DNA from: JADMIH01 sp036399775
GTDB lineage: Bacteria > Chloroflexota > Chloroflexia > QHBQ01 > JADMIH01
Reading direction: 5' to 3'
DNA length: 64,000 bases
Assembly: GCA_036399775.1 (NCBI GenBank)
Contig: DASWMJ010000095.1
Coordinates: 24,614 to 88,613, forward strand
Both the position numbers and the translations under genes were made by a program. Below, piece after piece: positions 25,091 through 33,838 of the stretch; within the stretch, counting starts at the first letter, position 1; each line of letters starts with the position of its first letter. A model generated the notes under the pieces. It saw nothing but the letters and a program-made list of their open reading frames with translations, did not search any database and was not told where the DNA came from.

Positions 25091-25179
25091 GGGAGTCCCC
25101 ATGTAGGGACTCCCTCGCTGTATTGGGAGATACTTTTATCAAGAAGCATGTGGGGAATGTAAGCCCATGTGCTTCTTGA
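25091..25179. other. Two consecutive hairpins
   Basis: GGGAGTCCC (25091-25099) pairs with GGGACTCCC (25106-25114). TCAAGAAGCATGTGGG (25139-25154) pairs with CCCATGTGCTTCTTGA (25164-25179) with two wobble pairs when transcribed from the plus strand. Neither has a T-run. They lie between the micro-proteins and a true terminator, so they may be a structured 3' end or a small RNA. Confidence 0.4.
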
Positions 25180-25194
25180 TTGGGGCGTGGTCAC

Positions 25195-25240
25195 AAATGA
25201 AAAGCCGCACTGAGGCAACCCTTTGTGCGGCTTTTCATTT
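25195..25240. terminator. Bidirectional intrinsic terminator
   Basis: 16-base arms 25195-25210 and 25225-25240 (AAATGAAAAGCCGCAC type) with a 14-base loop and A/T runs at both ends. It closes the micro-protein unit. Confidence 0.75.
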
Positions 25241-25472
25241 ATGTTCCCATCATGATTCCAGTTGTTTGCACTGGTGGTGTAAAATTTCTGTAAGCTCGTT
25301 TAGTTGGCGGTAAGCCACTCAGAGTAGAGCGATACTCAGACGCCGCAATCACCGCTACCGAACAGGCCAGGCATCCCTTCAGGCTCTGCCTACCCGGCGA
25401 CGAGGGGAGACGAAGGGTAATTGCTGTAACAGTGCCATCTAATCCGAGCAATCACTTCAGGAGGTGAATCTT

Positions 25473-25721
25473 ATGCCACTGTATATGGATGTTCATAATC
25501 TTCCGGGAGCGACGGCGGAGGCTGTCGCCGAGGCCCATATGAAGGATCTCGCTGAGCAAGGAAAGCACGATGTGAAATACCTTCGCTACTGGGTGGATGA
25601 GGAAAAAGGTAAGGTCTTCTGCCTTGTCGAAGCCCCAGATGCGGAGGCGGCCAACACCGTGCATCGAGAGGCTCATGGCCTGGTCGCTGACGAGATCTTC
25701 GAGGTCACTGAAGGCTCTTAG
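25473..25721 (+). CDS. DUF4242 (SCO4226-like) protein
   Basis: An 82-residue ferredoxin-like-fold protein of the DUF4242 family, whose Streptomyces member SCO4226 binds nickel. The start ATG 25473 follows AGGAGGTGA at 25459-25467. Typical features are 'MPLYMDVHNLPGATAEAVAE', His in 'AEAHMKDL', 'YLRYWVDEEKGKVFCLVEAP' and 'VHREAHGLVADEI'; the Cys and His residues are the likely metal ligands. The neighbour is a molybdoenzyme on the same strand 125 bases downstream. The leader 25241-25472 contains an AGGCA/TGCCT stem but no riboswitch that I recognise. Family confidence is high, biological role unknown. Confidence 0.85.
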   Translation: MPLYMDVHNLPGATAEAVAEAHMKDLAEQGKHDVKYLRYWVDEEKGKVFCLVEAPDAEAANTVHREAHGLVADEIFEVTEGS

Positions 25722-25846
25722 CGCCCTGTAGCGACGTGGCGCTTGTCCTCGCCGGATGGCAAGCGCCGCGCTCAACAAGCTTCCGTTCAGGTGCCGTTCA
25801 AGGCACGAGACAAGTGTCTCAAACATGCGCCCAAAGGAGTGACGAT

Positions 25847-26980
25847 GTGACAACGCCCGCGCTACATGGACCTTCCAACCTGACGATACCCACTGTGGGC
25901 GATGGGAGCGGGATCGAGGCCCGCAGACAACTGCACGAGGAAGAATTGCAGCTCGCCTTGCGGAACAAGGCCATGCCCCTTGAGGCGCTCCGTTATGACG
26001 TCACGCCAACCGGCATGCACTACACCCTTATCCATTACGATATTCCTTTCGTAGACCCCGCATCCTGGCGGCTTACTCTTCATGGGCACGTCCGCAAAAA
26101 CCTTTCGCTCTCACTTGAGGAGCTTCAACAGCGCCCTACGCGGACCTTGCGTGTGACGCTGGAATGCGCGGGTGACGGACGCGCCCTGCTGCAACCCCGC
26201 CCGATCAGCCAACCCTGGTTGAGCGGAGCCGTAGGAACGGCTGAATGGACCGGGACACCGCTCAGGCACCTATTGGACGATGCTGGGATTGACGATAGTG
26301 GTAGTGTCCGGGAGGTCCTCTTCACGGGAATGGATCGCGGGATCGAGGGTGGTGTGGAGCAGGACTACCAGCGCAGCTTGCCTCTCCAGGCGGCTATGCA
26401 CGAAGACGTTCTCCTCGCCTGGGCGATGAATGGTGCGCCAATTGAGCCACAGCATGGCTACCCCCTGCGCCTGATTGTGCCAGGGTGGTACGGTATGGCG
26501 CACGTCAAGTGGTTGCGCTCGATTGAGGCGATCACCTATAACTTTGAGGGCTACCAACAGGAGGTGGCCTACCGCTACAGCCAATCGCGCAGTGAGCCGG
26601 GCGAGCCTGTCAGCTTGATGCGTGTTCGCTCGCTCATGATCCCACCGGGCATTCCCGATTTTCTAACGCGGACACGTCTCGTGCCGAAGGGCACGGTCAG
26701 GTTGCTGGGTAGAGCCTGGTCAGGAGCAGGTCGAATAACAGCCGTCGCGGTGAGCACAGATGGAGGCATTACATGGGCACCAGCCGATCTTGACGAGCCA
26801 ACACATGACCACAGTTGGCAATCCTGGTCATACACCTGGGATGCCGCTACGCCAGGCCCTCACGAACTGTGTTGCCGAGCTAAGGATAGTGCAGGCAATG
26901 TCCAGCCGGTGGATCAGTACTGGACAGCCCGCGGCATGGGAAACAACACGGTGCAACGAGTACCAGTGGTGGTTGTGTGA
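25847..26980 (+). CDS. Sulfite-oxidase-type molybdenum-cofactor protein
   Basis: A 377-residue protein with the sulfite oxidase fold: Moco domain followed by the dimerisation domain. The start GTG 25847 is chosen because AAAGGAG lies 7 bases upstream and the longer frame to 25736 has no RBS. Key residues: the Moco cysteine in 'VTLECAGDGR' (about C107), 'GTAEWTGTPLRHLL', 'HGYPLRLIVPGWYGMAHVKW', and in the dimer domain 'AVSTDGGITWAPADL' with 'WSYTWDAATPG'. There is no Sec or Tat signal peptide, so it is probably cytoplasmic, unlike YedY. No haem subunit lies next to it. Sulfite as substrate is inferred from family only. It ends just before a bidirectional terminator shared with leuS. Confidence 0.9.
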   Translation: MTTPALHGPSNLTIPTVGDGSGIEARRQLHEEELQLALRNKAMPLEALRYDVTPTGMHYTLIHYDIPFVDPASWRLTLHGHVRKNLSLSLEELQQRPTRTLRVTLECAGDGRALLQPRPISQPWLSGAVGTAEWTGTPLRHLLDDAGIDDSGSVREVLFTGMDRGIEGGVEQDYQRSLPLQAAMHEDVLLAWAMNGAPIEPQHGYPLRLIVPGWYGMAHVKWLRSIEAITYNFEGYQQEVAYRYSQSRSEPGEPVSLMRVRSLMIPPGIPDFLTRTRLVPKGTVRLLGRAWSGAGRITAVAVSTDGGITWAPADLDEPTHDHSWQSWSYTWDAATPGPHELCCRAKDSAGNVQPVDQYWTARGMGNNTVQRVPVVVV

Positions 26981-26988
26981 CCAAATGA

Positions 26989-27023
26989 AAAACCACCTTC
27001 AGGCAACTCCTGAAGGCGGTTTT
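26989..27023. terminator. Bidirectional terminator between sulfite oxidase and leuS
   Basis: AAAACCACCTTCAGG (26989-27003) pairs with CCTGAAGGCGGTTTT (27009-27023), one mismatch, 5-base loop. It serves the convergent genes on both sides. Confidence 0.8.
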
Positions 27024-27053
27024 CCACTCATGCCCCACTCCAATTAATTCCTC

Positions 27054-29567
27054 TTAGATGACTATGCTCACCAGGCGGCCTGGCACGTAGTGGACCTGCT
27101 TCGGTTCCTTGCCGTCCAGGTAGCGCCCCACCTTCTCGCTTTGCAACGCGGCTTGTATCGCCTCGTCCTGCGTAACGTCGGCGGGCAGCTCTATTTTGTC
27201 GCGCAGCTTGCCGTTCACCTGGATGACCACCGTTACCACTTCGGAGGCTGCCAGGTCGGCGTTGAACTGGGGCCAGGGCTGGGTATGCACGCTCCCCTGC
27301 CCGCCTGAGCGGTGCCACAGCTCCTCGGTTATATGGGGAGCCATAGGGGCCAGCAGCAGCAGGGCCGTCGTAACCGCATCCGAGTAGGCGCGTGTCTCCG
27401 GCCCGTGCGCGTCCCGGTAGCTCTGCATGGCGTTCACCATCTCCATGATGGCGCTCACCGCCGTATTGAAGTGGAAGCGGTCTACGTCGTTGGTGACCTT
27501 CTGTATGGTCAGGTGTACCTTCCTCAGCAGTTCACGGTCGGATTGAGAGTAGTCCACCGTAGCGTGGCCCGCGCCCTCGCCCGCCGAGCCGACCGTCACG
27601 TTCCCTTCAAACAGCCGCCACACGCGGTTCAGGAAGCGGAACATGCCCTCCACGCCCCGGTCGTTCCACTCGGCATCCTCGTCGGGCGGGCCGATGAATA
27701 GCACGAACAGCCTGCCCGTATCAGCGCCGAACTGGTCCACCATATCGTCCACCGGCACCACGTTCCCCTTGCTCTTGGACATCTTCGCGCCGTCCTTCGT
27801 CATCATCCCCTGCGTGAACAGCCGGGAGAACGGCTCCTGCACACCCACCATGCCCGCGTCGGCCAGCACCTTCGTAAAAAAGCGCGAGTACAGCAGGTGC
27901 AGGATGGCATGCTCCACGCCGCCCGTGTACTGGTCCACCGGCATCCAGTAGTCCACCTTCTCGCGGCTGAACGGCTCCTCGCTGTTGTGGGGGTCGCAGT
28001 AGCGCAGGAAGTACCACGAAGAGTCGATGAAGGTGTCCAGAGTGTCAGTCTCCCGCCGCGCAGGACCGCCGCAGTTCGGGCACGCCACGTTGACGAAGCT
28101 CTCCACCCCGGCCAGGGGCGAGTCGCCACCCGGCTTGAACTCTACTTCCAGGGGCAGCACCACAGGCAACTGCTCTTTAGGCACAGGTACCTCACCGCAC
28201 TTCTCACAGAAGATGATCGGTATGGGCGTACCCCAGTAACGCTGGCGCGAGATCAGCCAGTCGCGCAGGCGGTAGCTGGTGGCCCTTCTGCCTTTTCCCT
28301 CGGCCTCCATCAGCGCGATTATAGCGTCCTTGCTGTCGGCGGTGCTCATGCCGTCCAGGGGGCCGGAATTCACCATGACACCCGGACCCGTATACATAGG
28401 TTCGCCGGCACCGCCTCTATACACAGGTGCTACCGCAGGATCATTCCCTCCCTCCTCAACCGCCTCCGCAGGCCGCACTACCGTAATGATGGGCAGGTCG
28501 TACTTCAGCGCGAAGTCGTAATCTCGCTCATCGCCGCCGGGCACCGCCTGTATCGCGCCTGTGCCGTATGTCACCAGCACGTAGTCGGCTATCCACACAG
28601 GTATGCGCGTGCCGGTCATGGGGTTGATGGCGTACGCGCCCGTAAAGACGCCCGTCTTCTCCTTCTCGGTTGACAGGCGTTCTATCTCGGTCTGCTTGCG
28701 CGCCTGCGCGATATACGCCTCCACCTCGCCGCGCTGCTCCTCCGTGGTAATCTTCTGCACCAGTGGGTGCTCAGGGGCCAGCACCATGAAGGTCGCGCCA
28801 TATACCGTATCGGGGCGCGTGGTGTAGACCCGTATCAGCTCGTCATGCCCATCAACCGGGAAGTCAATCTCCGCGCCGAAGGAGCGGCCTATCCAGTTGC
28901 GCTGCATGGTACGCACGCGGTCGGGCCAGCCGTCCAGCAGGTCCAGGTCGTCCAGCAGGCGGTCCGCGTATTCGGTGATGCGGAAGAACCACTGCGTCAG
29001 GTCTTTCTTGGTGACTTCCGCGCCGCACCGCTCGCACCGCCCGTTTACCACCTGCTCGTTCGCCAGCACCGTCTTGTCCTGGGGGCACCAGTTGGCGGGC
29101 GCGTTCTTGCGGTAGGCCAGCCCACGCTCGTACATCAGCAAGAACAGCCATTGCGTCCACCTGTAATACTCAGGATCACTCGATGCCACCTCGCGGTCCC
29201 AGTCGTACATGATGCCCATCTTGTAGAACTGGTCTTTCATAACCGCGATGTTGTTGGGCGTTCGCTCGGCGGGGTGGATGCCCTCCAGGATGGCGGCGTT
29301 CTCGGCGGGCAGGCCGAACGCGTCCCAGCCCATCGGGTTCAGCACGTTGTACCCGCGCATGGTGCGATAGCGCGCTATCAGATCGCCTATCGCATAGTTA
29401 CGCATGTGCCCCATGTGCAGGTTGCCCGACGGGTAGGGAAACATAACCAGCGTATAAAACTTCGGCCTGGCCGGGTCCTCTTTCGCGAAGTACATCTTCT
29501 TATCCAGCCACTCCTTCTGCCAGCGCGGCTCTATCTCCTGTGGCCGGTATCTCTCGTCTGCTCTCAT
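27054..29567 (-). CDS. leuS: Leucyl-tRNA synthetase
   Basis: An 837-residue class I synthetase that charges tRNA-Leu. The HIGH signature appears as 'HMGHMRNY' (about 51-58) after 'FPYPSGNL'. A zinc-type 'CPQDKTVLANEQVV...CERCG' block (about 160-185) is followed by the large editing domain ('TRPDTVYGATFMVLAPEHPL') and, late in the protein, 'KMSKSKGNVV'. The C-terminal domain with 'VVTVVIQVNGKLRDKIELP' is complete. The ATG at 29567 has GGAGGA 8 bases upstream. It is preceded by a T-box leader and a consensus promoter, so expression should rise when uncharged tRNA-Leu accumulates. Bacterial-type LeuRS, normal length. Confidence 0.97.
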   Translation of the reverse strand: MRADERYRPQEIEPRWQKEWLDKKMYFAKEDPARPKFYTLVMFPYPSGNLHMGHMRNYAIGDLIARYRTMRGYNVLNPMGWDAFGLPAENAAILEGIHPAERTPNNIAVMKDQFYKMGIMYDWDREVASSDPEYYRWTQWLFLLMYERGLAYRKNAPANWCPQDKTVLANEQVVNGRCERCGAEVTKKDLTQWFFRITEYADRLLDDLDLLDGWPDRVRTMQRNWIGRSFGAEIDFPVDGHDELIRVYTTRPDTVYGATFMVLAPEHPLVQKITTEEQRGEVEAYIAQARKQTEIERLSTEKEKTGVFTGAYAINPMTGTRIPVWIADYVLVTYGTGAIQAVPGGDERDYDFALKYDLPIITVVRPAEAVEEGGNDPAVAPVYRGGAGEPMYTGPGVMVNSGPLDGMSTADSKDAIIALMEAEGKGRRATSYRLRDWLISRQRYWGTPIPIIFCEKCGEVPVPKEQLPVVLPLEVEFKPGGDSPLAGVESFVNVACPNCGGPARRETDTLDTFIDSSWYFLRYCDPHNSEEPFSREKVDYWMPVDQYTGGVEHAILHLLYSRFFTKVLADAGMVGVQEPFSRLFTQGMMTKDGAKMSKSKGNVVPVDDMVDQFGADTGRLFVLFIGPPDEDAEWNDRGVEGMFRFLNRVWRLFEGNVTVGSAGEGAGHATVDYSQSDRELLRKVHLTIQKVTNDVDRFHFNTAVSAIMEMVNAMQSYRDAHGPETRAYSDAVTTALLLLAPMAPHITEELWHRSGGQGSVHTQPWPQFNADLAASEVVTVVIQVNGKLRDKIELPADVTQDEAIQAALQSEKVGRYLDGKEPKQVHYVPGRLVSIVI

Positions 29568-29656
29568 CTCGCTTTCCTCCTATGAGTAAACATTCCCAAC
29601 GCACCAAAATTACCTCACACCCTAACCCCTAACCCCTAACCCCTGATCCCTAGGGC

Positions 29657-29922
29657 AATAAAAATGCCTTTCGCCCACTAGGGACGAAAAGCACTCGGCT
29701 TCACGCGGTACCACCCTGATTGACGCCTCGCGGCATCCTCTCTACTGCGCTATAACGGGCGCGGCCCGGCACGAGCTAAGGGTCCATGACCGATCACTGT
29801 GCGGCTCCCCGGCGAGTTCAGCCATTCCTTGCGGCGTCCCGGCGCAGAGCTTGCACCCTCCTCTGCTCGCTGTATGGGGACCGGCCTACTACTCCGGATC
29901 AACTCCATCGTATCTGGTTTGT
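29657..29922 (-). promoter_or_regulatory. Leucine T-box leader with intrinsic terminator
   Basis: On the minus strand 29717-29704 reads AGGGTGGTACCGCG, the T-box core that pairs with the tRNA acceptor end. It is followed by a terminator hairpin (29693-29665, TGCTTTTCG.../...CGAAAGGCA) and a T-run (29664-29657), so the classic antiterminator/terminator choice is present. Upstream the leader can form Stem I, and a CTC triplet (29816-29814, in GAACTCGCC) is the best candidate specifier codon for leucine. The downstream gene, leuS, agrees with this. The stretch 29568-29656 between terminator and gene has only a CCCTAA-type run. Confidence 0.9.
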
Positions 29923-29928
29923 AGGGGC

Positions 29929-29957
29929 ATTATACCGGACGGGTATAAGTGTGTCAA
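29929..29957 (-). promoter_or_regulatory. leuS promoter
   Basis: On the minus strand TTGACA (29957-29952), 17-base spacer, TATAAT (29934-29929): a full match to the housekeeping sigma consensus. Transcription would start near 29922, at the beginning of the T-box leader. The sequence between here and 30056 shows nothing else. Confidence 0.85.
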
Positions 29958-30056
29958 TAGGTCTTAAGGACGAGAGCAGCGCCAGCACATCTAAATTAGA
30001 AAGGTGAACAAACCGCCATGAGCGCCAATACCCGCGAGGTATTTTATGGAGTTTGC

Positions 30057-30533
30057 TTACAAGCCCTCCTTACCTGCTATTAGTACCTCCCGGAACTCTG
30101 CAGGTCTTACGATCTCGACCCCTTCGATTGCTCCCAAAACTAGCAAATCGTCATCTCCTGTGACTAAATAATCGGCTCTGCCTAAGAGAGCATAAGCTAG
30201 CAGGTAATCATCTTTTGGGTCTCTCGTTACGGGTGGAATGGGTTCATGGACGCTTGGTATGAGATCAACGATTATCTTCAGCATATCAACAAACTCTTGT
30301 GCCTGCTCCATGCTAATCCTCTTCGCCAGGTGCTTCCTGGACCCTACCGTGCTGGCAAGCTCTGTAAGAATGGCTTTCGGCATGAGGAGAATGTACTTGC
30401 GCTCGAATGCAGCATCGATAATTAAAGGGATTGTGCTGTGTGGGGTCGGTGCGAGTAGGTAGCTTATTAGGACGTTAGTATCAATCAGCACACGCAATTC
30501 GGTTGGCTTGCTTCGTCGTTTCGTATTTGTCAT
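30057..30533 (-). CDS. PIN-domain toxin (VapC-like RNase)
   Basis: A 158-residue PIN-domain protein of the COG1569 type, putative toxin RNase of a type II toxin-antitoxin pair. Four acidic metal-binding positions are visible: D18 in 'VLIDTNVLISYLL', E58 in 'AILTELAS', D108 or D109 in 'TRDPKDDYLLA', and D127-129 in 'VTGDDDLLVL'. The upstream gene on the same strand (19 bases away) is a Phd/YefM-type antitoxin, so the two form an operon. The target RNA is unknown. The N-terminus has a short basic extension before the PIN core. Confidence 0.88.
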   Translation of the reverse strand: MTNTKRRSKPTELRVLIDTNVLISYLLAPTPHSTIPLIIDAAFERKYILLMPKAILTELASTVGSRKHLAKRISMEQAQEFVDMLKIIVDLIPSVHEPIPPVTRDPKDDYLLAYALLGRADYLVTGDDDLLVLGAIEGVEIVRPAEFREVLIAGKEGL

Positions 30534-30552
30534 AGAAGCTGGGCATGGCGAA

Positions 30553-30888
30553 TTATTCCTGCTCGAACCTAACTTCGCCTTTCTTCACTAGATCATCAAG
30601 GAGGTCATGACTGAACTGGTCTGCTATGTGCAGAGCTTGTTCGACTGTAGCTATATCCTGGTTGCGACTTCTCACTTCGTCACGTAATGTTCTCAAGCGT
30701 TGGAGGGCATCTTGTCGGCGCTGCTCTTCTTTGAGTTGTTTCACCTTCTCATATTCGGAGTAAGACATAATAACCACGGCAGGCTCGCCCCGATTTTCTA
30801 TGATGACCTCATCATGGTTGGTCTGTACCCAACTGAGGACAGCACCTAGCCTGTTTTTGGCTTCGCTTGCCGTTACTGTCTTTGGCAT
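30553..30888 (-). CDS. Phd/YefM-family antitoxin
   Basis: A 111-residue protein with the Phd/YefM N-terminal DNA-binding fold ('TVTASEAKNRLGAVLSWV', 'DEVIIENRGEPAVVIMSYSE') followed by an acidic/charged helical C-terminus that would wrap and inhibit the PIN toxin. The promoter region carries a dyad at 30947-30966 suited to autorepression. AGAGGAAA lies upstream of the ATG. The C-terminal half is longer than in YefM and probably specific to PIN partners. Confidence 0.85.
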   Translation of the reverse strand: MPKTVTASEAKNRLGAVLSWVQTNHDEVIIENRGEPAVVIMSYSEYEKVKQLKEEQRRQDALQRLRTLRDEVRSRNQDIATVEQALHIADQFSHDLLDDLVKKGEVRFEQE

Positions 30889-30946
30889 ATTCTATTTCCT
30901 CTTATCTGATAACAAATAGCCATGTCGCAAGATATAAGCTAAAATA

Positions 30947-30966
30947 ATAGCTGTCATTTCAGCTAT
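30947..30966. promoter_or_regulatory. Operator-like dyad of the toxin-antitoxin operon
   Basis: ATAGCTG (30947-30953) and CAGCTAT (30960-30966) flank a 6-base centre about 60 bases upstream of the antitoxin start, the position expected for a Phd-type autoregulatory site. Confidence 0.5.
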
Positions 30967-31062
30967 ATTACCACCTAAGGAGGCGATTGTCAAGAGATTC
31001 GGCTTATCCTGCGCCCTGGTGCCTAACCGACTGGCGAGAGATAGAAGTAGGGTAAGCCTTGG

Positions 31063-32973
31063 CTACCGTCTAAGGCGCAAGGTGGTTGGGGTTATCATAT
31101 CTACAAAGATAACCCCGTCGAAAGTCTGGGGAAGGCTTACTTCCGCTGTAGCGAGCAGAGGGTCGGCAGGGTAGAAGCGGTGTCCTATGTCCCATATCCT
31201 CCTGGGTCCAACCAGCCAATCTGTGGCATCAGACCCTCGCCGGATGCCACGCAGGTCTAGAAAGAAGAGCGGTATGTCTGCGCTGTGGAAGTATTGCCCG
31301 TAGCTCCCCTCCGGCGCTGCCGCCACCGTGTTTACCCCCAGCCTCCCCGACGTGGCGTTGAAGGAACCTCCGTTGAACTCAAAGCCTATTACCCGCATCG
31401 CATCGCCGTACTTCTGTCTCAAGTGCATACCCATGCTAGGATACTCATGCCCTGCGTACTGGGCAGTGCCGACGTGCCCGTTGTGCCCCCACACCACTGC
31501 CTTAGCATCAGGCCCGCGCTGCTCCAACAGCCACGCCAGGTTCTCGGCCATATAGCGATCCCGAACCTGGTAATTGTCAGACTTGCTGAAAAGCTCTTCC
31601 GCCTGCAAGACTATACGGGCCGCGAACTGGGCCTGGGTGAACGCCTGTGCGGAGGAAGCTGCTTCGTAAGGTCCTCGATGGGCGGCCAGTTCGTCGTGAA
31701 CCTGCTGCAGTCCTGCCCGGCATTGCGCTTTGGCCTCCTGGGGCATCGAGGGATAATCGAACAAAGAGCCTAAGCACCTGTATCGCGCCGCTGCCCGCTC
31801 CCCTGCCGGCGCATCTACCCTTTGCAGGTAAGCGATAACAACGCTCATAGCCCCACCTGGCTCTTGCATGTCAAATCCCTGGAAGCTGATCTCGGGAGCG
31901 CTTCCCCGGCCCTCGTTGTAGCCCCGCATCCACCGGAGCATGTCTATCACTTCTTGTGTTTGCCAGGGCCACGCGAGAAAATTATTAACGGCTTCCTCCG
32001 CGCTACCCTTGCCCTCCTCAACGTAATCGCTGGCGCTCAGCGACTCCGCCCAGCCCTCCTCCATACCAAACAGCGTAAAGCCCATCTCCTTCACCAGGAA
32101 CCTCAGGAGACGGTGCTTCATGGTGAAGAACTCGCGCCCACCGTGCGTCGCCTCGCCCAACGAGACAATGCGCGCGCTGCCGATGAATTGCTTCAGGTGC
32201 ATCAAATCGCTGAAATCATCGTTAGGTTCGGTTGTATTCAAAGGGACCGCATGCTCGCGCAGCCATCGTGTCGCATTGGCAGGTACGCCAACCGTGCCTA
32301 CCGTAGCTGTGGGCACAGCCGCGCCGCTCTTATATCGCCTATCGTACTGAAACCTGCCCAGGTGCGACAGTAGCACCTCATGCTCCGTACCGGTACTCTC
32401 CGGGTGTAACTCGAACACCGCGCGCTGGAAGTACTGTACCGTGTAAGTCTTGCCGTCTAGCTCGCTCCTCTCCTGGAACTCATCGGAGATTGGGAAACCC
32501 TGTTGGGGCAATCCACCGTGCACCTCCCAGTATCTCCTGAACTTACCACCCAGCGTCTTGCCTGTCTCTTTGAACAAGAGCGGGCTATCGGAGTTAGCAC
32601 GCTGGTCGGGCGCGCCTTGCTCTCCGTACTTGCGGGTGTATTCAAAAACCCCTAGCAGGGAGAGCAGCACGTCGTGAGGAGGCTGAGTCTCTGGGTGCAA
32701 TTCGAACACAGCGCGCTCGAAGTATTGTACCGTGTACGTTTTGCCGTCTGTCTCGCTTCGTTCCTGCATCTCTGTCGATATGGGGAAACCCTGCTGCGCC
32801 AATCCTCCATGCTCCTGCCAGTATTGCAAAAACCGGCCTTCCACTGTATGCCCTGTCTCCGGAAAGTGCTTGCTGTCGCCCTGGAACGAAGGCGCAGCGC
32901 CAGCGCTTACCCCAACTTGTGTTAGAGGTAGTGTCAAACAGAGGGTCAATAAGAGAGGTAGAGTCTTTCTCAT
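31063..32973 (-). CDS. Exported erythromycin-esterase-like protein with two surface repeats
   Basis: A 636-residue secreted protein. A signal peptide ('LPLLLTLCLTLPLTQVG', cleavage about residue 27) is followed by two copies of an approximately 80-residue module ('FLQYWQEHGGLAQQGFPIS', 'DGKTYTVQYFERAVFELHPE' and again at about 145-205). The C-terminal 380 residues form an erythromycin-esterase/succinoglycan-biosynthesis (EreA/ChaN-like) domain, with 'IVSLGEATHGGREFFTMKH', 'GMEEGWAES' and 'VVWGHNGHVG' holding the conserved Glu/His residues. The real substrate is probably not a macrolide, since most family members are of unknown function. The same modules end the exported protein at 52807. An ATG 32973 start fits the signal peptide, though no RBS is obvious. 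Confidence 0.85.
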   Translation of the reverse strand: MRKTLPLLLTLCLTLPLTQVGVSAGAAPSFQGDSKHFPETGHTVEGRFLQYWQEHGGLAQQGFPISTEMQERSETDGKTYTVQYFERAVFELHPETQPPHDVLLSLLGVFEYTRKYGEQGAPDQRANSDSPLLFKETGKTLGGKFRRYWEVHGGLPQQGFPISDEFQERSELDGKTYTVQYFQRAVFELHPESTGTEHEVLLSHLGRFQYDRRYKSGAAVPTATVGTVGVPANATRWLREHAVPLNTTEPNDDFSDLMHLKQFIGSARIVSLGEATHGGREFFTMKHRLLRFLVKEMGFTLFGMEEGWAESLSASDYVEEGKGSAEEAVNNFLAWPWQTQEVIDMLRWMRGYNEGRGSAPEISFQGFDMQEPGGAMSVVIAYLQRVDAPAGERAAARYRCLGSLFDYPSMPQEAKAQCRAGLQQVHDELAAHRGPYEAASSAQAFTQAQFAARIVLQAEELFSKSDNYQVRDRYMAENLAWLLEQRGPDAKAVVWGHNGHVGTAQYAGHEYPSMGMHLRQKYGDAMRVIGFEFNGGSFNATSGRLGVNTVAAAPEGSYGQYFHSADIPLFFLDLRGIRRGSDATDWLVGPRRIWDIGHRFYPADPLLATAEVSLPQTFDGVIFVDMITPTTLRLRR

Positions 32974-33007
32974 ATTATCGGGATCGAACTAGACTATTGG
33001 GAACCTC

Positions 33008-33838
33008 TCACTCTTGTGCAGCCACCTTAGCAGCTTTATTCTGTGCCCTGGTGCCAAGCCATGCAAAGAGGATGCCTATCTCGTAGAGGATGATAATAGG
33101 CACGGCCACGATGGTCTGGTTGATGGGGTCCGGCGTGGGGGTGATGATTGCGGCTACGACAAATGCTATCACGTAGAACCACCGGCGGAACTTGCGCAGG
33201 CGCTTTGGCGTGGCGACTCCCAGCTTGGAGAGGATAAAGATTACCACCGGCGTCTCAAAAGCCAGGCCCACCGCGAACAAGAAGTTCAGTACGAAATCAA
33301 GGAACTTCGATATCCTGGGCGTTGCCGTCACAACTTCCGAGCCGAACCCCAGCAGGAAGCCGGTCGCGCTAGGGAGCACAATAAAGTAGCAAAACAGCAC
33401 GCCCATCAGGAAGAAGAGCGCGACCATTGGAAGGCTCAACAGCGCCCAGTACTTTTCGGACTTGGTCAGGCCCGGCGCAAGGAACTGGTATAGCTGGTAG
33501 ATGAGAAAGGGCATAGACATAGCTAGGCCGGTCATAAAGGCGACCTTCAAGAAAGTAGTAAAGGCCTCGGTCGGCTCCAGCGCCGTCAGCGTATACTTAC
33601 CCGCCAGGTACTTGAGCAGTATCACCTCTTGCTCAACGAAAGTCAGGCTGATGATAGTGGTGGCGATGACTGCGAGCGCGGCCTTCATCAGTCGTGACCG
33701 CAACTCGCGCAGGTGCTCGATGATGGGCAGCTCTACGTCGCGGCTGCCGTCGGGGCGGATGTGCTCCGGGTACTTGGGAACCTGGCGCTTGCGCCCTATG
33801 GGGAGGCGGGGTTTGGCTCTTGGGGCTGTTGTGCTCAT
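33008..33838 (-). CDS. tatC: Sec-independent protein translocase TatC
   Basis: A 276-residue, six-helix membrane protein: the receptor for twin-arginine signal peptides. Conserved landmarks: 'IEHLRELRSRLMKAALAV' at the cytoplasmic entry to TM1, the periplasmic 'LTALEPTEAFTTFLKVAF' containing the conserved Glu, 'FLAPGLTKSEKYW', and 'TPTPDPINQTIVAVP' before the last helices. A 40-residue basic N-terminal extension precedes the family start, which is longer than in most TatC. No tatA or tatB is in the window. It follows the acyl carrier protein genes on the same strand. Confidence 0.95.
   Translation of the reverse strand: MSTTAPRAKPRLPIGRKRQVPKYPEHIRPDGSRDVELPIIEHLRELRSRLMKAALAVIATTIISLTFVEQEVILLKYLAGKYTLTALEPTEAFTTFLKVAFMTGLAMSMPFLIYQLYQFLAPGLTKSEKYWALLSLPMVALFFLMGVLFCYFIVLPSATGFLLGFGSEVVTATPRISKFLDFVLNFLFAVGLAFETPVVIFILSKLGVATPKRLRKFRRWFYVIAFVVAAIITPTPDPINQTIVAVPIIILYEIGILFAWLGTRAQNKAAKVAAQE

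Noticed and set aside
25239..25451. A 70-codon minus-strand frame between the micro-proteins and the DUF4242 gene
   Set aside because: It starts in a terminator, lacks an RBS, and has no recognisable pattern.
25241..25472. Possible riboswitch in the leader of the DUF4242 gene
   Set aside because: Only a short AGGCA/TGCCT stem was found; no conserved riboswitch core could be matched.
29610..29645. CCCTAA-type run resembling telomere-like repeats (and a similar run at 58305-58335)
   Set aside because: Only a few imperfect units in intergenic DNA; too short and irregular for an array or CRISPR.
31063..32973. Reading the esterase-like gene as a macrolide resistance gene
   Set aside because: The signal peptide and surface modules and the broad family make a resistance role unsupported.
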